From Flammeovirgaceae bacterium 311 (lineage in GTDB: Bacteria; Bacteroidota; Bacteroidia; Cytophagales; Cyclobacteriaceae), in NCBI GenBank assembly GCA_000597885.1, contig CP004371.1, positions 496,001 to 560,000 on the forward strand: 64,000 bases of DNA, read 5' to 3'. Within the stretch, counting starts at the first letter, position 1; each line of letters opens with the position of its first letter. Of this stretch, positions 58,999-64,000 are shown in pieces. A program made the position numbers and the translations under genes. The notes below the pieces were generated by a model, which saw nothing but the letters and a program-made list of their open reading frames with translations, did no database searches and had not been told where the DNA came from.

Positions 58999-59406
58999 CT
59001 TCCTCACTGGCTCTGTAGAAATCTTCTCAACATACCCCAACTCTACCACTTTATCACAAATCATCTGAAGAGTCCAGTATTCATTACCCTCAGGAGGATC
59101 GCTGCAGGCAAGGGCGGTAATCTTTGCCTTCACCTCATAAGTGAGCTTGGGCGGCTGACCTGAACGAGGTTTTTCTTCAATAGCCTCTTTGGCATCCTTA
59201 CCCACTTCTAAATATCTGTTCCAGATCTTATAAACCGTTGATAAAACTACATCTGCTTTAGAAGCTATCTCTTCTGCACTCATTCCTCTTGATAAAAGGA
59301 GAAGTATCCTGGCGCGTTTTACTTTCCGAACAGAATGCCTGCCCTTCTTTAGTATCCCCTGTAAATACTCCTTTTCTGATGTCGATAAAGTAACTTCCCT
59401 GCTCAT
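58939..59406 (-). CDS. IS630 transposase, helix-turn-helix part (first frame)
   Basis: 155 residues. Starts at ATG 59404-59406 with TLSTSEKEYLQGILKKGR, then two helix-turn-helix units (LLLLSRGMSAEEIASKADVV, LSTVYKIWNRYL) and the linker EKPRSGQPPKLTYEVKAKIT, WTLQMICDKVVELGY. At the A7 run (58986-58992) its frame goes into KSSSSPGKRSNG and stops at 58939, while the -1 frame leads into the DDE part. The linker is conserved only in the -1 frame, so the true product is likely the frameshift fusion. Confidence 0.85.
   Translation of the reverse strand: MSREVTLSTSEKEYLQGILKKGRHSVRKVKRARILLLLSRGMSAEEIASKADVVLSTVYKIWNRYLEVGKDAKEAIEEKPRSGQPPKLTYEVKAKITALACSDPPEGNEYWTLQMICDKVVELGYVEKISTEPVRKYLKKSSSSPGKRSNGLSGK
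58986..58992 (-). promoter_or_regulatory. A7 slippery run joining the two transposase frames
   Basis: On the reverse strand TTG-AAA-AAA-AGC in the first frame becomes AAG-CTC after a -1 slip. Runs like this mediate programmed frameshifting or transcriptional slippage in many IS630-type elements (family knowledge). Confidence 0.6.
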
Positions 59407-59601
59407 GCTCCCGCAACTTTATCACAATCAACAGTTTAATGCATCTTTAGTTCTATGAATTAAGATGCTGAAGTACTAGTGTTCTTTCTTCAGGGGCTTA
59501 ACGATTCAACCGTTTTTACAACTCGTCTCCCGGAACTACTCTCTTTTCCGGCTGATCATGCCCTGGATGCCTGGGTAATATGGAGCAGTACTAGCTTTTA
59601 G

Positions 59602-59875
59602 CATACCCCTTAGACCAGGAAAATAGTCTATTATATATAGGGTTTCTTTCGAAGTAACAGATATCTAATCAACCGTAGCAGCATGATGGGTCGAATAGAA
59701 GAGGATTACCAACATGTTGCCACTAGGAAAAAATAAGAAAAGAATCAAATATTATGTAAATAAGTGTAAATTAAACACTATATACAATTAGCGATATCAG
59801 TCATAAAAAAGGAAGTGTAACATCAGTATTAGCTGGATTTACAGTCCATTTTTAATTATTAAACCGGAAAATAAA
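59602..59875. other. Intergenic region, nothing recognised
   Basis: 274 bases, very AT-rich near 59690-59830. Probably carries the promoter of the serine hydrolase gene. Confidence 0.45.
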
Positions 59876-61204
59876 ATGAAGATCCATCTGCAAGCTTTTG
59901 CCCTTTTTGCTGCCACTGTTTTGATACCCGGATGCAGTATTTCTGAAAAAGCAACCGCCCCCGACCAATTCATGCAAGTTACTGATCTTGAGACCGTAGG
60001 AACAAGTGCTGAAAAAATCGCGGGCATGGATTCGCTGCTGCAGTCGTTTGTTGATCAAAAAAAAGCCAGTAGTGTGGTGGTTTTTGTGGCCAAAGGAGGT
60101 AAGGTGGTGTATAAGAAGGCATTTGGCTGGAAAGATCTGGAGAATCAGGTGCCGGCAAAAGCCGACGACTATTATGTGCTGTTCTCACAAACCAAAGCCA
60201 TTACAACAGTTGCCTTCATGACGCTTGTTGAAGCAGGATTGGTGGCAATAGACGATCCTGTGTCAAAGTATTTTCCACAAATTCCTGACAGGGTGGTAAC
60301 CACAGTCCACGAAGATGGAACCTATGAGACGCGTCCGGTAGCCTCGCCAATGACCTTTGCTCACCTGATGGCACACAGCTCGGGGCTGAATGCAGGACTC
60401 GTGAGTAAGATTCGGGAAGCTGAAAAAAAAGGCTCTGACATGCCCGCAGGCTTTGGTGGTGCACCGCCCACCACTACACCAAGCGGGCAACACAGTGGTG
60501 GGGGCAATTATAATGCAAAATATCTTGAAGAAGAGATGCTTGCCCTGTCGAAATACCCACTTGGTTTTGACCCGGGTACCGAATGGCATTACCATGTGAG
60601 CACCAATATGTTAGCCTATATGATCGAGCGTATATCTGGTAAACCCCTTCAAGAATATGTAAAAGAGAAAGTACTGAACCCGCTCGGCATGCAGCATACG
60701 GACTGGTATTACGAGCCTGCTGCCCTTAACCGCTTCGTGAAAGCATATAATGCGGTTGATGGAAAGCTTGAACCTGCCACCAATATGTATAGCGAAGGAA
60801 CCATCAGTTCAGAACAGACTTATGCTGAAGGAGCCATTGGGCTGAACGGTCCGATTGAAGATTATGCCAAATTCTGCCAGATGTTGCTGAATGGGGGAGA
60901 ATTTAACGGACATCGTATTCTAAAGCCGGAAACCATTGCCCTTATGACAAAAGTGAATCGCCTGCCTGAAGTAAATGCCGGTGGCAAAGGTTTCCAGTTT
61001 GGCCTTGGATTCGAATTATACAATGCACTTAAGAAACCTGTGCCTGAGGTTTCGAACTCTGCCTATGCCTGGGGAGGACTGTTTGGTACTGAGTATATCA
61101 TCGATCCAGAGAACGACATGGTTGCCTTATTCTATCTGAATATGCCTCGCCGTGAGCCCCTCTATCCCTTATTCCTCAGCAAAGCATATCAGCTTTTTGA
61201 ATAA
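59876..61204 (+). CDS. Serine hydrolase lipoprotein, class C beta-lactamase/esterase family
   Basis: 442 residues. Lipobox IPGC (C20) after a hydrophobic start. Catalytic S104-x2-K107 in VLFSQTKAI, Tyr239 in EWHYHVSTNMLAY in place of the usual Y-x-N (as in family VIII esterases such as EstB), and WGGLFGTEYIIDPENDMV for the third box. This pattern suggests a periplasmic esterase or peptidase rather than a true beta-lactamase. The insert around 190-215 is Gly/Pro rich. Single gene; 112 bases precede the histidine kinase gene. Confidence 0.87.
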   Translation: MKIHLQAFALFAATVLIPGCSISEKATAPDQFMQVTDLETVGTSAEKIAGMDSLLQSFVDQKKASSVVVFVAKGGKVVYKKAFGWKDLENQVPAKADDYYVLFSQTKAITTVAFMTLVEAGLVAIDDPVSKYFPQIPDRVVTTVHEDGTYETRPVASPMTFAHLMAHSSGLNAGLVSKIREAEKKGSDMPAGFGGAPPTTTPSGQHSGGGNYNAKYLEEEMLALSKYPLGFDPGTEWHYHVSTNMLAYMIERISGKPLQEYVKEKVLNPLGMQHTDWYYEPAALNRFVKAYNAVDGKLEPATNMYSEGTISSEQTYAEGAIGLNGPIEDYAKFCQMLLNGGEFNGHRILKPETIALMTKVNRLPEVNAGGKGFQFGLGFELYNALKKPVPEVSNSAYAWGGLFGTEYIIDPENDMVALFYLNMPRREPLYPLFLSKAYQLFE

Positions 61205-61316
61205 TTTAAGAAAGTAGGTTTTTTCGTTATTCTATTACTATTTTTAAACACTAACTATGTGTCCTAAATTATGATAGGGAACAAATCCTTTTATCAGAAC
61301 CAGGTATTCTCCAACT

Positions 61317-62510
61317 ATGGAAGAAAGTAATCTAAACCGGGAAGCACAATTAGAATCGGAGATTAAAAGGTTAAAAAATGAAATCTCTTCTTGTAAAGCT
61401 TTAGTCGAGAAAAATAAACTTTTAGAGGAGAAACATACGCAAAGCCAAATCCGGTTTAAAACAATATTTGATCGGTCGCAGCTAGGAAATAAAATCTTAG
61501 GCCCTGACTTGAAGATTCTTGAAGTCAACGATGCTTTTATTGCTTTACTGGGGTTTGCGGATAAAAACGATATTATAAATAGGAAGGTAATTGAATTTGC
61601 CCATCCTGATTACGTACAGCACTGGCATGACCTTCAGGAAAAGCTATGGGAGGAAAAGATCCCTTCTTTCTCACTGGATACCTGCCTGGTAAGAAAAGAT
61701 AAAATGATCATTTGGTGCCATGTAACCTCTATTCTTTTTGAGGACGAGGGACGAACCTTTGGTTATACCATTTTAGAAGACATCAACGAAAGAAAATTTT
61801 TAGAGAATAAGGCAAAAAGGCTGTATGAGGCACAGGAACTGGTTATGAATACAGTTGCCCATGATTTAAAAAGCCCACTAAACACCATTCAACTCTTAAG
61901 TGGCATTATCAGAAGAAATATTGAAGAGCAGGAAGCAGATAAAGCCATGCTTCACCTGTCCCTTCTGGATAAAACCTGCAGCCGTAATGATGTGATCATC
62001 AATGACCTGTTATTAATTGGCGAATTGGAGCTGGAAGACGGCGCATTACAAAAGTCCACGGTTAACGTAGTTGAGATTACCAATACGATCATTGAGCAAC
62101 TGCATGTAGCATCTAAAAAGAAAAAAGTTGCTATTGTGCAGGACTCGCCTGATCCTGTAGTATTTGCACATGCAGACAGAGAAAAGCTATCCAGGGTAAT
62201 TGAAAATTTAGTATCAAATGCCATAAAGTTCACAAACTCCTCTGGCCAGGTAGTAGTATCTGTGAAGGAGGAAGAGGGACATATGCTTTTGCAGGTTGAA
62301 GATCAGGGCATTGGTATTCCTGAATCGTTGCAGCCTTCTATCTTCAATAAATTTACAAAAGCCAAGCGAAAGGGTACCGAAGGAGAGCAAACAACAGGAC
62401 TGGGACTCTTCATAGCAAAAAGAATTGTGGACATGCATGAAGGAAAAATTTGGCTTAAAAGTGAGGAGAATAGAGGAACTACATTTTATGTGCGCATCCC
62501 CTTGCTTTGA
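61317..62510 (+). CDS. PAS-domain sensor histidine kinase
   Basis: 397 residues without membrane helices. An N-terminal coiled coil (about 5-45, EIKRLKNEISSCKALVEKNK), a PAS domain (about 48-165: FKTIFDRSQLGNKILGPDLK), HisKA with phospho-acceptor H182 (NTVAHDLKSPLNTIQLLSG), and HATPase_c with N box (LVSNAIKF), G1 box DQGIGIP and G2 box TTGLGLFIAK. All kinase landmarks are present. Cytosolic sensor; ligand and partner regulator unknown, and no response regulator gene is nearby. Confidence 0.93.
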   Translation: MEESNLNREAQLESEIKRLKNEISSCKALVEKNKLLEEKHTQSQIRFKTIFDRSQLGNKILGPDLKILEVNDAFIALLGFADKNDIINRKVIEFAHPDYVQHWHDLQEKLWEEKIPSFSLDTCLVRKDKMIIWCHVTSILFEDEGRTFGYTILEDINERKFLENKAKRLYEAQELVMNTVAHDLKSPLNTIQLLSGIIRRNIEEQEADKAMLHLSLLDKTCSRNDVIINDLLLIGELELEDGALQKSTVNVVEITNTIIEQLHVASKKKKVAIVQDSPDPVVFAHADREKLSRVIENLVSNAIKFTNSSGQVVVSVKEEEGHMLLQVEDQGIGIPESLQPSIFNKFTKAKRKGTEGEQTTGLGLFIAKRIVDMHEGKIWLKSEENRGTTFYVRIPLL

Positions 62511-62930
62511 TCAATATTGCCCTTCAACTTACCGTACTCTGCTTTTCCGTGTAAAAAAATCTAATAAATTCATCGGAGCGCAGCCTGATTATTTAGAGTT
62601 ACCTGCCTTTTTCTGTTAAATCCCTATATAATTAAAAATGATTTATGCCATGCCCAGGCGGTAGGTTAAATGCAACAAAAAAGAATATCAGCGCATTCCG
62701 GTTGTTTACTGTTTAAATACGTTAAACATAAGATAAAGGCAAAACATTATTAAAAATATAAAGACGCATCTCTTAAAGTAGATGCAGGCAATGTTAAAAG
62801 GGCAGGGATGCAAAACTTCAACCCCATGTATCTAGCCACTCATTAAATTTCAGCATTTCCTTTTCTGATAAACCTTTCTTGAAAATTCTGGTGTGTAATT
62901 GCTCCTATACGTAGTGCCACTCATATTCTT
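62511..62930. other. Intergenic region, nothing recognised
   Basis: 420 AT-rich bases. A forward frame to 62619 overlaps the kinase end in another frame and is not convincing. No hairpin or repeat identified. Confidence 0.4.
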
Positions 62931-64000
62931 ATGCCCAAAATCTTAAAAATTATCCTCGTGATCCTCGTTGCCGGCGGTTTACTGCTTATTGCTGGTTGGA
63001 GTAGCTTTCAGGTATACACGCATTCTACCAAACGGGCAGAAATTAAACATGACTATAGCGAAGTCAATAGTATTAGCCATGGGCTATTATCGGTTAATAT
63101 CTGGCGTGATCACCTCACAAATATAGCCATGAACCGAATCAGTGACTTTGAGCTAACTTCCGAGCAGGTAGGTGTCTTAGAACTACAGGTAGGCGGTCTT
63201 TTGAATGCCGGCATCGATAAAGCCGATAGTCTGGTTAATCTAAGGCAAAAAACCATCAAGGGCAAACTGAAAAAATTCGTTGTAAAGGCCGTGGTTAACG
63301 AAGAAGATATCCGTAAAATGGTGCCGGTGTTTTCTGAAACCATCGTGAAGGAAATGCTTAAACCAGAGAATAAGGAATCCTTAAAAGAAATGGTCAGGAG
63401 TAAGATAGGGGAGTACAGCGATATGACTCATGCCAACTCAGCCGAGGCCTTACTGGTAGACTCGCTGTACAATAAGTACCAGGCAGCAGATCTGACGGAT
63501 TTCAATCAGATAACAGCCAGGCAGCTCCACGGCCTGCAGGCGACCACCTATTTTTACACGTATATCATACTGGCCGTTATCCTGGCTTTTCTGCTCCTGT
63601 GGGTGATCCTGAGAAATCAAAAAGCAGTGCAGATACCCCTGTTTACAATCTCTGTATTGCTGGCCCTGGTAATTCTCGCTGCAGGCGTTACAGCGCCTAT
63701 GATCGAGATCGATGCCCGCTTCCAGGAAGTAAATTTCTTATTGGTAGGTGAAAAAATAGCATTCAATGATCAGGTAATTTTCTTCCAGAGCAAAAGCATC
63801 ATAGATGTAGTTCATATTCTTTTAGATACCCGTAAGGTGGATTCTGTACTGGTAGGCATTCTGATTTTAGTGTTTAGTGTAGTCTTTCCGGTAGCTAAAT
63901 TACTCTCTACCCAAATTTACCTCGCCGGTGGAGAGCGTACGCGTAATTACAGTCTGCTGCGTTTTTTTGCATTCAAATCAAGCAAATGGAGCATGGCGGA
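62931..64000 (+). CDS. PqiA-domain membrane protein, 3' end beyond the window
   Basis: Open from ATG 62931 to the last base (356 codons). An N-terminal membrane helix (KIILVILVAGGLLLIAGWSS) is followed by a helical extracytoplasmic segment of about 180 residues with no Cys, then helices from about 205 (YTYIILAVILAFLLLWVILR) and a PqiA-like core: LVGILILVFSVVFPVAKLLS then FFAFKSSKWSMA. PqiA proteins belong to Mce-type lipid-transport systems of the envelope. The typical second half should lie beyond 64000. Confidence 0.7.
   Translation, partial: MPKILKIILVILVAGGLLLIAGWSSFQVYTHSTKRAEIKHDYSEVNSISHGLLSVNIWRDHLTNIAMNRISDFELTSEQVGVLELQVGGLLNAGIDKADSLVNLRQKTIKGKLKKFVVKAVVNEEDIRKMVPVFSETIVKEMLKPENKESLKEMVRSKIGEYSDMTHANSAEALLVDSLYNKYQAADLTDFNQITARQLHGLQATTYFYTYIILAVILAFLLLWVILRNQKAVQIPLFTISVLLALVILAAGVTAPMIEIDARFQEVNFLLVGEKIAFNDQVIFFQSKSIIDVVHILLDTRKVDSVLVGILILVFSVVFPVAKLLSTQIYLAGGERTRNYSLLRFFAFKSSKWSMA

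Larger units (their letters stand above)
58273..59476 (-). mobile_element. IS630-family insertion sequence, 1,204 bp, complete
   Basis: Both ends carry related inverted repeats: GTACTGTAACATTTTAATTT from 58273 and, reversed, GTACTTCAGCATCTTAATTC from 59476 (15 of 20 identical). A TA dinucleotide flanks each side (58271-58272 and 59477-59478), the target duplication of the family. It contains two overlapping transposase frames on the reverse strand. It appears structurally complete, and disrupts an older frame. Confidence 0.88.
58126..59601 (+). pseudogene. Older reading frame split by the insertion sequence (cytochrome c peroxidase-like end)
   Basis: Forward-strand sequence left of the element (58126-58270) and right of it (from 59479) joins in frame when the element and one TA are removed: VPKQTLPPDPLNLDKNEIRE continues as LVFFLQGLNDSTVFTTRLPE to TAG at 59599-59601. 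LxxxEIxxLVxFLxxLxD is typical of the C-terminus of di-heme cytochrome c peroxidase/MauG proteins, though that identity is only suggestive. No heme motif survives, so the gene was already truncated. Confidence 0.4.

Overview
The window looks like a chromosomal segment of a Bacteroidota bacterium, most likely order Cytophagales (inference). The signs are a TonB-dependent receptor with an N-terminal carboxypeptidase-regulatory-like domain paired with an SGNH lipoprotein, a one-piece PurL, many short lipoproteins with clear lipoboxes, TAnnTTTG promoter elements, and start codons without Shine-Dalgarno sequences. No rRNA, tRNA or CRISPR array was seen.

Region by region. 1-10 kb: an aldo/keto reductase cut by the window edge, a PQQ-type sugar dehydrogenase lipoprotein broken by one stop codon, a reverse-strand operon fbp-purU-VLRF1-like release factor, an anchored short-chain dehydrogenase, an outer-membrane porin and guanine deaminase. 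10-18 kb: RraA-like secreted protein, glutathione peroxidase, M81 (MlrC) peptidase, and a small regulon (membrane protein, winged-helix regulator, DUF4153-like protein) with a shared inverted-repeat motif at two promoters. 18-27 kb: a GC-richer operon of an ABC ATPase and two giant paralogous ABC-permease/M1-peptidase fusions. 27-36 kb: katG, rluF, a decayed SLC12-type cotransporter, and a TonB receptor/SGNH hydrolase pair. 36-48 kb: a sulfite-oxidase remnant, purL, two duplicated lipoproteins facing a 1,224-residue BTAD/TolB-like/TPR regulator with a tandemly duplicated effector half, and a BBE-type flavoprotein. 48-60 kb: an accessory zone with gene remnants, PepSY-like lipoproteins (one intact, one broken), a 39-residue cysteine-rich metallothionein-like peptide, AraC regulator, cupin, YceI with a frameshifted signal peptide, an arsenic operon with a frameshifted arsR and an arsD-like remnant, and an IS630-type element with TA duplication that splits an older reading frame. 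60-64 kb: serine hydrolase lipoprotein, PAS histidine kinase, and a PqiA-domain membrane protein running off the end.

A striking theme is how many genes are interrupted by a single lesion (sugar dehydrogenase, PepSY paralogue, YceI, arsR) beside older, multiply broken remnants (SLC12 transporter, DUF4242, beta-lactamase-type and sulfite-oxidase fragments). Single lesions may be true pseudogenes or sequencing errors; the multiply broken ones are real decay. The least-described gene sets are the duplicated lipoprotein/BTAD-TPR regulator locus (41.3-47.4 kb), the tandem ABC-M1 fusions (18.3-26.5 kb) and the cysteine-rich peptide at 51.1 kb.
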